A DNA stretch of 64,000 bases, taken from the NCBI RefSeq assembly GCF_031732815.1, contig NZ_JAVMKF010000268.1, forward strand, positions 22,948 to 86,947. The letters are read 5' to 3'. Position 1 is the first letter of the stretch. Every line of letters starts with the position of its first letter. Made by a program: the position numbers and the translations under genes. Below the pieces are notes generated by a model. That model worked only from the letters and a program-made list of their open reading frames with translations, did not search any database and was not told where the DNA came from. Origin of the DNA: Accumulibacter sp031732815. Its GTDB lineage: Bacteria > Pseudomonadota > Gammaproteobacteria > Burkholderiales > Rhodocyclaceae. This document shows, piece by piece, positions 35,001-43,104 of this stretch.

Positions 35001-35434
35001 GGCAGACCCGGGCGCATCTGCAGCAGGCGGGACTCGTCGAAAACGTGCAACTGGTGCTCGCACCGCTGCAGGATTGGCTGGCGCCGAACGGCAATACCTA
35101 CGCCTATTATGACTGCCAGGCGGTGCTGGCGAATCTCGCGCAGCAGTACGCCGGTGGCGTCAGGCGAGTCCTGGCGATCATCGATGGTCCGCCCGCCGTG
35201 ACCGGCAAGCATGCCCGCTATCCGGCGGGTCCGCTGCTCGTCCAGCATTGTGTCGGCGCGCGCATCGACCTGGTGCTCGACGACTACATCCGCGAAGACG
35301 AAAAGGAAATTGCCCAGCTCTGGCAAGGCGAGCTGCAGGCGGCCGGAATCGCCCATCGGATGAGCGAGCGTAAACTGGAAAAGGACGCCTGCCTGATTTC
35401 GGTCTACCCGGCCGAGAATGGGTCCGGCGAGTGA
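32006..35434 (+). CDS. Long coiled-coil protein with C-terminal methyltransferase-like domain
   Basis: A 1142-residue protein. The N-terminal 270 residues are helical with no known domain. Residues about 280-880 are a continuous coiled coil with heptads rich in Q, E and R, built partly from exact DNA repeats (a 252-bp unit and a 147-bp unit, listed separately). The C-terminus (about 925-1135) looks like a class I methyltransferase-type Rossmann fold, with LIIEFGSGISTVIVAKAL and VRRVLAIIDGPPAV. The ATG at 32006 overlaps the kpsE stop by one base (TGATG). It may act as a chain-length ruler or terminator: coiled coils joined to transferases set O-antigen length in the WbdD/WbdA system. That comparison is functional inference, not homology. 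Confidence 0.7.
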   Translation: MTPLPQATRAMNRVQDCSIAVTAETPDADLQEENRLLFNQLHVVQEELERLHEGGAGPGGQALAGRLTIDWVDDGLPELMAENLRYRSLLETQQEVHRIEAQHTLAGKLGEILIAGTTSTAALLAVPGKLHKVWQAAKEQTPPDELGGKGFEKVLAAYRQGGLDAVDALLSSLPLSAGMQANAFTALARSLMHQEPVRSAELARRAYASEPRPFRLKWLAFRLHEAGELLEAAALLEVLPANLHFSDSELRHAERLRREAARVRLQQAKEKCAFSERRAEVERQISSLSQARDEQAALAAQRLGEIEKLTQEHAALRARSLELQSKVAAVSEARDEQATLALLRLREIAQLQRAHSQLEDEHSVLQTGMAALGQAHDEQSALAAQRLGEIEKLTQEHAALRARSLELQSKVAAVSEARDEQATLALLRLREIAQLQRAHSQLEDEHSVLQTGMAALGQAHDEQSALAAQRLGEIAGLQQALSRIELEQSVLLTGRRALQAEVLALSAARDEQSALAAERQSRLDTLQFTRDRLEDERSVFSARCQMLQDDVAALKQARDERGALAERRKSEIEALQQARDELEREQSALRAHCQALQDDVAVLTQARDERGALAERRKSEIEALQQARDELEHEQSALRAHCQALQDDVAVLTQARDERGALAERRKSEIEALQQARDELEHEQSALLGRSQMLQEELARLTQARDEQSALAAQRQDDLAITQAALRQLEEAQSAWSERHQALQEEVAALVRARDERSTLAAQRQGEIDTLQHARSRQEQEMSALLTRSHALQAEVAALARVRDEQTILAAQRQGEVLQLTRTQASLESENAALGLKLRELEQHLEQLMRARDEQTRLVAQQIQELAAALAANSGAVDEEFRKQADELIRLRKYLDGAFRNEIANSSKQTQALIGLQSYYATGELPTVNSERHSWPVSPDFGLYLVELVALNDYDLIIEFGSGISTVIVAKALATMAAREDGRAPTHFISFEHLEPYYRQTRAHLQQAGLVENVQLVLAPLQDWLAPNGNTYAYYDCQAVLANLAQQYAGGVRRVLAIIDGPPAVTGKHARYPAGPLLVQHCVGARIDLVLDDYIREDEKEIAQLWQGELQAAGIAHRMSERKLEKDACLISVYPAENGSGE
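32894..33427 (+). repeat. 252-bp tandem repeat, two full copies plus start of a third
   Basis: Units run 32894-33145 and 33146-33397, and a third copy runs to about 33427 before diverging. The two full copies look identical at the DNA level. Each encodes 84 residues of coiled coil, so the frame and heptad register are preserved. Confidence 0.9.
33681..34060 (+). repeat. 147-bp tandem repeat, about 2.6 copies
   Basis: Copies begin at 33681, 33828 and 33975 and are nearly identical; the third ends about 34060. Each unit encodes 49 residues (seven heptads) of the same coiled coil. Confidence 0.9.
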
Positions 35435-35808
35435 AGGTTCTGAGCGTTCTCGGCACTCGCGCCGAGGCGACCATGCTGGCGCCTCTGGTCTACCCGGTGC
35501 ACCTCAAACCGAATGTCCAGACGACCGGGCGCCGGCTGCTTTCCGGCGGGCCCGAGGTCCACCTGGCTGCGCCGCTCGGCGACCAGCCTTTCGTCTTCCT
35601 GATGGAGCGTAGCGCGCTCCTCATCACCGATACAGGCGGCGTCCAGGAGGAAGCTCCCGCATTGGGCAAGCCGATGCTGGTAATGTGCGACACGACCGAG
35701 CGGTCGCAGGCGGTGCACGCCGCTACGGTCAGGCTCGTCGGCACCGACTTGCGCATCCGCAACATCCTGCAATCCAGGCGGAAGCGCTCGGCGAGGAGGC
35801 TGGCGTGA
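35431..35808 (+). pseudogene. Internally deleted UDP-GlcNAc 2-epimerase (WecB-like) remnant
   Basis: A 125-residue open frame whose GTG start overlaps the preceding stop (GTGA). It carries separate pieces of a WecB-type epimerase (normally about 370 residues) joined in order. These are the extreme N-terminus (VLSVLGTRAEATMLAPLV), then YPVHLKPNVQ from the middle of the family, then ALLITDTGGVQEEAPALGKP and VMCDTTERSQAV from the C-terminal domain. The N-terminal Rossmann half and catalytic residues between these pieces are missing. It is therefore almost certainly inactive even though the frame is open. The intact ancestor would have made UDP-ManNAc for the polysaccharide. Confidence 0.75.
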
Positions 35809-35941
35809 GCCGTCGGCGAGAGCGACGAAGTGCGGTTCCGGGCGCCCGGGTTCGCGTCGGGACCGCCCAACGGCGCGCTGCGCTCGGCGTCGCGGCGCCG
35901 TTCGCCGCTTGAGCAACGAAATAGAAAGGGGAATGCACGCC

Positions 35942-38900
35942 ATGTCGCTGCAGCAATCGATCGTCCGTCAGGCGGCGAAAGAGTTTTCCCAAGGCAACTA
36001 CCATCTGGCGCTCGATCTCTACCGCCAACTGGCCAGCCGTCTGGGCGAGAAGTATTTTTCGGCCAACATCGCGCTCTGCGAGAAGCGTCTGAGCAGCCAG
36101 GGCCGCCGCGACTGTTCGCCGCTTCCCCTGCAAGCGATCAAGGTAGCTTGCGTGATGGACGAGTTCACCTTCCACAGCTACCAGCCCGAATGCAATCTGT
36201 TGGCGCTGACGCCGCAGGGGGCAATTGCCGAGCTGGCGGGCTTCGAGCCGGACCTCCTGTTTGTCGAGTCTGCCTGGCGCGGCAAGGACGAACTCTGGAA
36301 CCGCAAGATCGGCGCGCTGAGCAGTGAGCTGCGCTCGGTGCTGCAGTGGTGCCGCCGCCGACAAGTCCCGACGCTGTTCTGGAACAAGGAAGATCCGATC
36401 CATTTCGAAACCTTTCTGACCACGGCGCAGCAGTTCGATCACGTGTTCACCACCGATATCGACTGCATTGCCCGCTACAAGGCGGCGCTCGGCCATTCGC
36501 GTGTCTACCTCCTCCCCTTTGCCTGCCAGCCGAAGATGCACAATCCGCTCGAGCTCTATGCACGCAAGGATGCGTTCTGCTTCGCCGGGGCCTACTACGT
36601 TCGTTACCCCGAACGGACGCGCGACCTCGAAACCTATGTCGCCGAGTTCCCGCAGTTCAAACCGCTCGAGATCTTCGACCGCAACTTCGGCAAGGACGAC
36701 GCCAACTACCAGTTTCCGCCCAAGTATCAACCGTATATCGTCGGTACGCTGCCCTTCAGCGAGATCGACAAGGCGTATAAGGGCTATCGCTACGCGATCA
36801 ACCTGAACTCGATCAAGCAGTCGCAAACGATGTTCGCGCGCCGGGTGTACGAGCTGCTCGGCTCGAACACGATCACCGTAAGCAACTTCTCACGCGGCGT
36901 TCGGCTGCTCTTCGGCGACCTGGTCATCGCCAGCGACAGCGGCAAGGAGATCGTCAACCGCCTGCAAAACCTGTCTGGCGACGAGGGCGAGAAGCTCCGC
37001 CTGGCCGGCTTGCGCAAGGTGATGCTGGAACATACGTATCAGCACCGACTGGCCTACGCGGCGTGCAAGGCGCTCGGCTGGCGCGGCAGCCACGCCTTGC
37101 CGTCGATGGTCGTTGCGGCACGCGTCAGCTCGGCGGACGATTGCCGCTGGCTGATCGACAACTTTCGAAGGCAGACCCACACCGGCAAGCGGCTGGTCGT
37201 CGCGCTCGCGCCGAACGTCCAGATGACCGGCCTGACGCCCGAGGAACTCGCGGCAGGCCGCATTCTCACGCCGCAGCAGGCGGCGCAGGCGCGCCTGGGC
37301 GACTTGGTCGCGGCCGACGAATGGCTGGCGGCGATGGCGGTTGACGACTACTACGGGCCGAACTATCTGCTCGACCTGGCGTGCGCGACGCGCTACAGCG
37401 ACGCTCGGGTGATCGGCAAGGCGGCACACCATGCTCTTGTAGAGGGCAATATTCGCCTGCTCGAGGCCGACACCGCATATCGGCCAACCGTTCGCCTGGT
37501 GCGCCGATCGTGCGCGGTGCACGCGGATACGCTGCCGCGCGAAGCTTTCCTGTTGCGCTGGCTCGAGCCGCCGGAAGGCGAAGCGTGGTGCCCGCCGGGT
37601 CTGGCGATCGACCCCTTCAACTACTGCCGGAACGGCCGCCAGGCGAGCGATCCAAGCGAGCTCGGACGGCGCGTCGACGATCTGCCGCTCGACACCGGAG
37701 TGAGCATCGACGAACTCGTGCTCGCCGCGGAAAACATTCCGCCGGCGAGTTTCGATGAAAGCAATCTGGCGAAGTGGAGCGCCAGTCGCTTGCGCGAGCT
37801 GCACAGCAGCGTCAAGCACCCTCAGATCAGCTTCCAGGCGGAAGCGGCCGGCCTCACGGTGTGCTCGTCGCTGCCTGACGGCAAGCACGAGTATCTCTAC
37901 GCACGCGAGGATTTGCCCCTCAGCGCACTGCCGGTCGGTCGGACCTTGGAAACCCACCTCGCAGCCAGTCCTGGCCTCGACCTCCAGTATGTCTTCGTCT
38001 TTCTCGACGCGCGGAAACAGAAGATCAGTCATCTCATTTACGTCAGCAATCGCAACTACTCGGCGCAGATTCCGCCGGAAACCGCGTTCGTCCGTTTCGG
38101 CTGGCGTATCTCGGGCAGTGGAACGACGACCCTCAGGTACCTGCTGTGGGGGCATCTGAAGCTGGAACCGGCGCGACTGCTGGGGCGCAGCGACACCCTG
38201 CTGCTCACCAACCATTACCCGAGTTACGACGATCTCTACCGCAACGCCTTTGTCCATAGCCGCGTGAGCGCATATCGCAAGCGCGGAGTGATTGTGGATG
38301 TGTTCCGCCTGCGTCGCGATGTGCCTACCTGCTACCACGAGTTCGAAAACGTGGATGTGGTCACCGGTGGGCAGCTTGCATTGCGCAAACTGCTTGAGGG
38401 CGGACGCTACAAGAGAGTCATGGTGCACTTCCTGTCCGAAGAAATGTGGGAGGTGCTTGAGCACTATCAGGAGCTCGAACTTACTGTCTGGGTCCACGGG
38501 GCAGAAATCCAACCGTGGCATCGGCGTGAGTACAACTATCGGGACGAGCAGGAACGTGCAAAGGCGATGCGGGAAAGCAAGCTGCGCACGGCTTTCTGGC
38601 ATCGCGTTCTCAACCCGATGCCCCAGAATCTGAAGCTTGTCTTTGTTTCCCGGTACTTTGCTGAAGAAGTATTCGAAGACCTGGGCTTCCGCTTGCCCGA
38701 TGACCGGTACACAGTCATCCACAATCCTATCGATACCGAGCTCTTTTCGTATCAGACAAAACCCGCCGAGCAGCGCAAGCGTGTCCTTTCAGTCAGACCG
38801 TACGCCTCCCGCCAGTATGCCAACGATCTGAGCGTGGCCGCGCTTCTGAAGCTTTCCGAATCTCGATGTTTCAGTGACATGGAGTTTCGGATGATCGGGG

Positions 38901-40846
38901 ACGGAAAGCTCTTTGAAGAGACGCTTCAGCCTTTACGGAAGTTCCCAAATGTCCAGGTCGAAAAGCGCTTCCTGACGCACGCGGAAATAGCCGCCCTGCA
39001 CAAGGAGTACGGTGTGTTCCTTGTGCCAACGAGATGGGATTCGCACGGCGTGTCTCGCGACGAAGCAATGGCCTCCGGTCTGGTGCCCGTCACTACCTCT
39101 GTTGCGGCAATTCCGGAGTTCGTCGATGAAACCAGCGGGATCGTCGTTCCTCCAGAAGACGCCGTCGAGTTGGCCAGTGCCATGGAGAAATTGTATGAGT
39201 CCCCAGAGTTGTTCAAACGGCTGTCGAAAGGCGCGGCAGAACGAGTAATCGCAGGCCGTGCGTCACGGCTCGTGACCGATCAGGAAATCCGGTTCTTACA
39301 ACGCGCTATCGAAGCAAGAGCAAGCAATCGACCGGTATCTTTTCTTTCGTTCGATGTTGAGGCGCTGCCAGGGCGCGCTGAGGAAGACCCCTTGGGGCGC
39401 TTGGTTTGGGGGCGGTTCGACGGCAAAGAGTTTGGCATTCGCCGAATCAGTCAAATTCTGAAAAAGTACGGGATCAAGGGAAATTTCCTGGTCGACTTCT
39501 CCGCGTGCCTTCTATACGGCGACAAAGCGGTCCGCGAGGTTATTGACTTCCTGATCTCTGAGCAGCACGAAGTGCATGTTCACCTGCATTCCGAATGGGT
39601 TATCCGAAAATGGGGTCTGTCGGACAAGAACTGGTCGGATGGGCCAGTGGGAATGGACCTCGTTGATGACCGACTGAGCGACTCCTTGCTGCGATTTGCC
39701 GCATTCAAGTACCGCCAATTTGTCGGACGGTCTCCAGTCCTCTTCCGTGCGGGTGCCTACAAATTCAATTCGGAGACCCTGGCTGCAGCAAAAGCGACAG
39801 GTTTCAAGGCATGCAGCAACTTCAACAGTGCCCGGCACGCGGCTGCCTGGAAAAGTGAAGATCAGGCAGTCGTCAACAATGAGCCATTTCAGTGGGCAAA
39901 CGGGCTGATCGAAATACCGGTTGATCTCTCTCCGGAACCATTGAGCCACGACTGGGCGGTCTATAAGGGTAGCTTTGAACGTGTGCTGTCCAGAAAGAAG
40001 CTGCAAACCTTCAACTTGACGATGCATTCATGGTCGTTGCTGACGCGGGACGCGAATGGACACTTCGTCGGATTTTCTGCTGAGCATGATGAACGCTTGC
40101 ACAGAATGTGCGAGCACCTGAAGGCCAATAGCAGGCCGATGGGGTATGAGGAATTCCTGTCCGCGCACAGCGACATCAGGTTGGCGAACGACAATCGCTG
40201 CATACTGGCGCCGGGTGGAAGCGGTGAGGCGATCGTCCATTGCAGCGTTTGCAGTGCGAGCTATGGAAAGCCGCTGAGCAGTGATGTTTGTCCAAGCTGC
40301 GAATCTCGTGCTCGTCATCGTCAGATTCTCGACGTGCTAACGAAGATAGGCAACCCCTTCGACGGCCGCGATGTGTTGGCGTGTCACGCCAATCCCGTGG
40401 AGAAGCAAGCCATTCTTGGAAAGGCCAATACCGTCTTGAACTTTGATGTCCGCCCTCTGGGTTATGCCGACATACAGATGGATATTCAGGCGATGGATAA
40501 GGTCGAGGACAGCAGTTTCGATGCATTCGTAGCGATCCACGTGCTGAATCATGTGGAAGACGATGCCAAGGCGATCCACGAGATTCACCGGGTATTGAAA
40601 CCAGGTGGCCTCGCATTGGTTACCATTCCATGTCGGGAAGGCGCCTCGACAGAGCGATGCGAAAACATCACGGAGCACTACGGCAAAGAAGCCTTGACTC
40701 AGTTTGGCGTTGGAACTTACCGGCGCTACGGTTTGGACGATGCAACTCGATTGTTCGCGAAGTCCTTTGTCGTTTCGAAATACAGAGGGTATGACGAAAT
40801 CAGCAATACCCACGAATACGTCTTCCTACTGTCGAAGACCGAATGA
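35942..40846 (+). CDS. Giant fusion: CgeB-like GT, GT4, polysaccharide deacetylase, methyltransferase
   Basis: About 1634 residues; numbering here starts at MSLQQS. Residues about 65-385 are a CgeB/DUF3880-like glycosyltransferase region (PDLLFVESAWRGKDELW, TLFWNKEDPIHFETF, FDHVFTTDIDCIARY). About 385-540 is a companion region (DDYYGPNYLLDLACATRYSD), about 640-750 a beta-rich region, and about 750-1125 a GT4 glycosyltransferase (FVSRYFAEEVFEDLG, TVIHNPIDTELF, GVFLVPTRWDSHGVSRDEAM). About 1135-1410 is a WalW-type NodB-like deacetylase (FLSFDVEALPGRAEEDP, VHVHLHSEW). About 1430-1460 is a CxxC zinc-ribbon-like pair, and about 1465-1634 a class I methyltransferase (FVAIHVLNHVEDD, VLKPGGLALVTIP). 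The ATG at 35942 has an RBS (GGGG) about 10 bp upstream; the ATG at 35933 is an alternative. The C-terminal half resembles the separate gene at 43694. Confidence 0.8.
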   Translation: MSLQQSIVRQAAKEFSQGNYHLALDLYRQLASRLGEKYFSANIALCEKRLSSQGRRDCSPLPLQAIKVACVMDEFTFHSYQPECNLLALTPQGAIAELAGFEPDLLFVESAWRGKDELWNRKIGALSSELRSVLQWCRRRQVPTLFWNKEDPIHFETFLTTAQQFDHVFTTDIDCIARYKAALGHSRVYLLPFACQPKMHNPLELYARKDAFCFAGAYYVRYPERTRDLETYVAEFPQFKPLEIFDRNFGKDDANYQFPPKYQPYIVGTLPFSEIDKAYKGYRYAINLNSIKQSQTMFARRVYELLGSNTITVSNFSRGVRLLFGDLVIASDSGKEIVNRLQNLSGDEGEKLRLAGLRKVMLEHTYQHRLAYAACKALGWRGSHALPSMVVAARVSSADDCRWLIDNFRRQTHTGKRLVVALAPNVQMTGLTPEELAAGRILTPQQAAQARLGDLVAADEWLAAMAVDDYYGPNYLLDLACATRYSDARVIGKAAHHALVEGNIRLLEADTAYRPTVRLVRRSCAVHADTLPREAFLLRWLEPPEGEAWCPPGLAIDPFNYCRNGRQASDPSELGRRVDDLPLDTGVSIDELVLAAENIPPASFDESNLAKWSASRLRELHSSVKHPQISFQAEAAGLTVCSSLPDGKHEYLYAREDLPLSALPVGRTLETHLAASPGLDLQYVFVFLDARKQKISHLIYVSNRNYSAQIPPETAFVRFGWRISGSGTTTLRYLLWGHLKLEPARLLGRSDTLLLTNHYPSYDDLYRNAFVHSRVSAYRKRGVIVDVFRLRRDVPTCYHEFENVDVVTGGQLALRKLLEGGRYKRVMVHFLSEEMWEVLEHYQELELTVWVHGAEIQPWHRREYNYRDEQERAKAMRESKLRTAFWHRVLNPMPQNLKLVFVSRYFAEEVFEDLGFRLPDDRYTVIHNPIDTELFSYQTKPAEQRKRVLSVRPYASRQYANDLSVAALLKLSESRCFSDMEFRMIGDGKLFEETLQPLRKFPNVQVEKRFLTHAEIAALHKEYGVFLVPTRWDSHGVSRDEAMASGLVPVTTSVAAIPEFVDETSGIVVPPEDAVELASAMEKLYESPELFKRLSKGAAERVIAGRASRLVTDQEIRFLQRAIEARASNRPVSFLSFDVEALPGRAEEDPLGRLVWGRFDGKEFGIRRISQILKKYGIKGNFLVDFSACLLYGDKAVREVIDFLISEQHEVHVHLHSEWVIRKWGLSDKNWSDGPVGMDLVDDRLSDSLLRFAAFKYRQFVGRSPVLFRAGAYKFNSETLAAAKATGFKACSNFNSARHAAAWKSEDQAVVNNEPFQWANGLIEIPVDLSPEPLSHDWAVYKGSFERVLSRKKLQTFNLTMHSWSLLTRDANGHFVGFSAEHDERLHRMCEHLKANSRPMGYEEFLSAHSDIRLANDNRCILAPGGSGEAIVHCSVCSASYGKPLSSDVCPSCESRARHRQILDVLTKIGNPFDGRDVLACHANPVEKQAILGKANTVLNFDVRPLGYADIQMDIQAMDKVEDSSFDAFVAIHVLNHVEDDAKAIHEIHRVLKPGGLALVTIPCREGASTERCENITEHYGKEALTQFGVGTYRRYGLDDATRLFAKSFVVSKYRGYDEISNTHEYVFLLSKTE

Positions 40847-40894
40847 TCGTCGTCAGTCGCCGAGCATCGAAAGAACAGAAACCTTGCCAGGACG

Positions 40895-41436
40895 ATGGAG
40901 CCCCTGATGTCCAGCTGTGAACTGGTGGCGCAAGCAAGGTCAAGCTACAACGAGCAGAGCGCCATCGGCCGCGCGCGAGAACGAGCGAGTACCGTCGACA
41001 AGTTGGTAGGCTCGCACGGTCAAAGCGTTATCGGGGCCGGCTGCGGTCACGGCTTCTGTAAGGTTTTGGCAGCAGAGTACGATTGCCAGCTCGTCAGCAC
41101 CGAGGTTTTGGCTTATCCTGAGTGGGAAAGGACGAAACATGCGAGAGTGACCTCGACTCAGCCTCTCACTACCCCGCGCCGCGGGAACAGATCGACAGGA
41201 CTTTGTTCAAGTGTCACCGAACACTACAGCCAGGTTGCCTCAGTTGCATTTGGCGCAGGGGCCTCTGGCGCTATGGTCTCAACGATAACTTGGCGCTGTT
41301 TTCGCGCTTGTTCACGGTCATGAAATACACGGGCTTTGACGTGCCGGGCAGTTCCGCCGAGCCTGTCGTTCCCCTGCATCACTCGATCCTGTCAGTTCGC
41401 TGCGAAGGCAGCTACTCCAACGCGAGGTCACCATGA
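40895..41436 (+). pseudogene. Decayed SAM-methyltransferase copy
   Basis: The first 80 codons resemble the intact methyltransferase at 41588: RARERASTVDKLVGSHGQ and GAGCGHGFCKVLAAEYDCQL match RARERASRIDRLMGLRDQ and EIGCGHGDLAYVLAEEYGCQ. Similarity then stops and the frame changes. A second frame to 41436 holds a methyltransferase-like CHRTLQPG stretch, which suggests a patchwork of frameshifted pieces. The first conserved glycine of the SAM motif survives, but no full fold can be made. It lies just before a scaffold gap. Confidence 0.6.
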
Positions 41437-41601
41437 ATTCAACATCNNNNNNNNNNNNNNNNNNNNNNNNNNNNNNNNNNNNNNNNNNNNNNNNNNNNNN
41501 NNNNNNNNNNNNNNNNNNNNNNNNNNNNNNNNNNNNNNNNNNNNNNTCAGTTCGCTGCGAAGGCAGCTACTCCAACGCGAGGTCACCATGAATTCAACAT
41601 C
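41392..41601. repeat. Identical 55-bp ends flanking a 100-N gap
   Basis: Bases 41392-41446 and 41547-41601 are the same 55-base sequence on either side of 100 Ns. This is the pattern of two contigs that overlap but were scaffolded with a default-size gap, so the true gap length is probably negative (the copies are one locus). Confidence 0.85.
41447..41546. other. Scaffold gap of 100 Ns
   Basis: Exactly 100 N, the usual placeholder for unknown length. Any open frame crossing it is artificial. Confidence 0.98.
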
Positions 41602-42403
41602 AGCAAAGCCGAACGACGTTGTCAGATTGCTATACGACGATAAGAGCCGCCTTGAGCGCGCCAGAGAGCGAGCGAGTCGCATAGACAGGTTGATGGGATT
41701 GCGCGATCAGAAGGTTCTGGAGATAGGATGCGGGCATGGGGATCTCGCCTATGTCTTGGCCGAGGAATACGGGTGCCAGGTTGTTGGCGTCGAAGTGAGA
41801 GGATACGACACCTGGTCAGCCATGAAGCATCATAACTTGGACCTCATTGAGGCCGATATATCGGCGTTGCCTGAGCAGGGGCATCCGTTATTGGGGCCGG
41901 ATGCCTTTGATCGCATCATATCGTACGTCGTTTGGGAACATATGCGGCATCCATATGCCGCTTTGCAGCAATGCCAATACATGCTGAAGGCTACCGGCAA
42001 GAAGTACTTGCATGCGTATCTCGGCGGTGCGCCAACGCTGAGCCATCTGTACCACGAACTGAAACAGCCGTGGATTCACCTTACTCACTCAGTGGCGGAA
42101 ATTCAGGCGGCACTTGGGGTTAACGAACTACCGTGGTATTTCTGGTGCAACCGACTTACGCACTCGCACTATTTGACGTATTTCCGCCAACTCGGATTCT
42201 ATGTGGCATGGGAACATGTCATCTCACAGCCGTTTGACGAAGAATACTACCGAAAAAATGAGAAGCTCCTTGGCTTGTTTCCATTGTATGACCTGAAAGC
42301 GCACGCCTTGCAGGTAGTCCTGGAGTTTGATTCGAACGATCCAAAGAAGGCGATTGCAGATCCGGTCTACGCTTTGTGCCGCCATCGATCCGCGGACTTC
42401 TGA
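41588..42403 (+). CDS. Class I SAM-dependent methyltransferase
   Basis: A 271-residue methyltransferase starting at an ATG 42 bp after the gap. The SAM-binding motif is VLEIGCGHGDLAYVLAEEYG with an acidic residue after it (VVGVEVRGYD); motif IV is FDRIISYVVWEHMRHPY. The C-terminal half is specific (PWYFWCNRLTHSHYLTYFRQ) and probably binds the sugar or lipid acceptor. In the capsule locus it may methylate a sugar hydroxyl or the chain end. Codon use is less GC-rich than in neighbouring genes before 38 kb, in common with 38.3-43.1 kb. The same 5' sequence is seen on both sides of the gap. Confidence 0.8.
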   Translation: MNSTSAKPNDVVRLLYDDKSRLERARERASRIDRLMGLRDQKVLEIGCGHGDLAYVLAEEYGCQVVGVEVRGYDTWSAMKHHNLDLIEADISALPEQGHPLLGPDAFDRIISYVVWEHMRHPYAALQQCQYMLKATGKKYLHAYLGGAPTLSHLYHELKQPWIHLTHSVAEIQAALGVNELPWYFWCNRLTHSHYLTYFRQLGFYVAWEHVISQPFDEEYYRKNEKLLGLFPLYDLKAHALQVVLEFDSNDPKKAIADPVYALCRHRSADF

Positions 42404-42450
42404 GTTCATTCGCTGTCTACCACCGATCCACATATTGAAAAGGTTGCGTC

Positions 42451-43104
42451 ATGGAAGAGAGATTCGGAAAAACGAAACTGGTTGAGATACAAGAACAGAA
42501 GCGTGCCTGGGATCAGGATAGCCGGCCCCTGATGGATGGGAGCCTTCCGGAAAAGGGAGCATTTGATTCTGCGACCGACACGATTGCGTCGGTCGTGCGG
42601 GCATCCGAGACCTGGCAAACGTTGCAGATTATCTACAATCTATGCATCATTCAGAAGCCGAACTTTGTGCTCGAGCTGGGTATGAACCTTGGAATTAGCA
42701 CGGCGTATATCGCCGCCGCGTTAAAGGCTTTGGGTAACGGCAGATTTATTCATACGGTCGATGCTTCCCCGTACAAGGTGAAGCACGCAAAGGAAATGCA
42801 CCTGCGTCTCGGACTCGATAACGTCAAATATACGGCGGGTCTCTTCTACGACGTTCTCGACGGGGTTCTCAAAGACTCTCCCGTGATTGATATGGCCTTT
42901 ATTGACGGGCAGCACGAATACGAGCCGACACTCAAGTTTTTCACGGACATCTCTCAGAAGGCTCGCGTCGGATCGCTTCTGCTGTTTGATGACGTTGCCG
43001 GCTACTCAACCGAGATGGACGCGGCATGGAGCGATATCAAGAGCCACGACTCGGTCCACTCCTGGGCCGAATTTGGGCAGATCGGTTGGGTTGTTTTGCG
43101 CTGA
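42451..43104 (+). CDS. Class I methyltransferase (MT24-like)
   Basis: A 217-residue methyltransferase of the type often seen in surface-polysaccharide and antibiotic clusters. It has FVLELGMNLGISTAYIAAAL (SAM loop), IHTVDASPYKVKHAKEMHLR, IDMAFIDGQHEYEPTLKFF (D-x-H metal/acceptor motif) and a C-terminal GSLLLFDDVAGYS. A divalent-metal O-methyltransferase activity on a sugar is plausible. It follows the previous gene by 47 bp on the same strand and shares its lower GC composition. Confidence 0.78.
   Translation: MEERFGKTKLVEIQEQKRAWDQDSRPLMDGSLPEKGAFDSATDTIASVVRASETWQTLQIIYNLCIIQKPNFVLELGMNLGISTAYIAAALKALGNGRFIHTVDASPYKVKHAKEMHLRLGLDNVKYTAGLFYDVLDGVLKDSPVIDMAFIDGQHEYEPTLKFFTDISQKARVGSLLLFDDVAGYSTEMDAAWSDIKSHDSVHSWAEFGQIGWVVLR

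Noticed and set aside
31916..35356. A long minus-strand open frame opposite the coiled-coil gene
   Set aside because: It mirrors the sense gene's repeats, has no known domain, and is caused by high-GC antisense openness.
36890..38722. 610-residue minus-strand frame opposite the giant fusion
   Set aside because: No domain or start signal; the sense strand is clearly coding.
41336..42403. A 355-residue methyltransferase starting before the gap
   Set aside because: It spans Ns and a duplicated contig end; the real start is the ATG at 41588.
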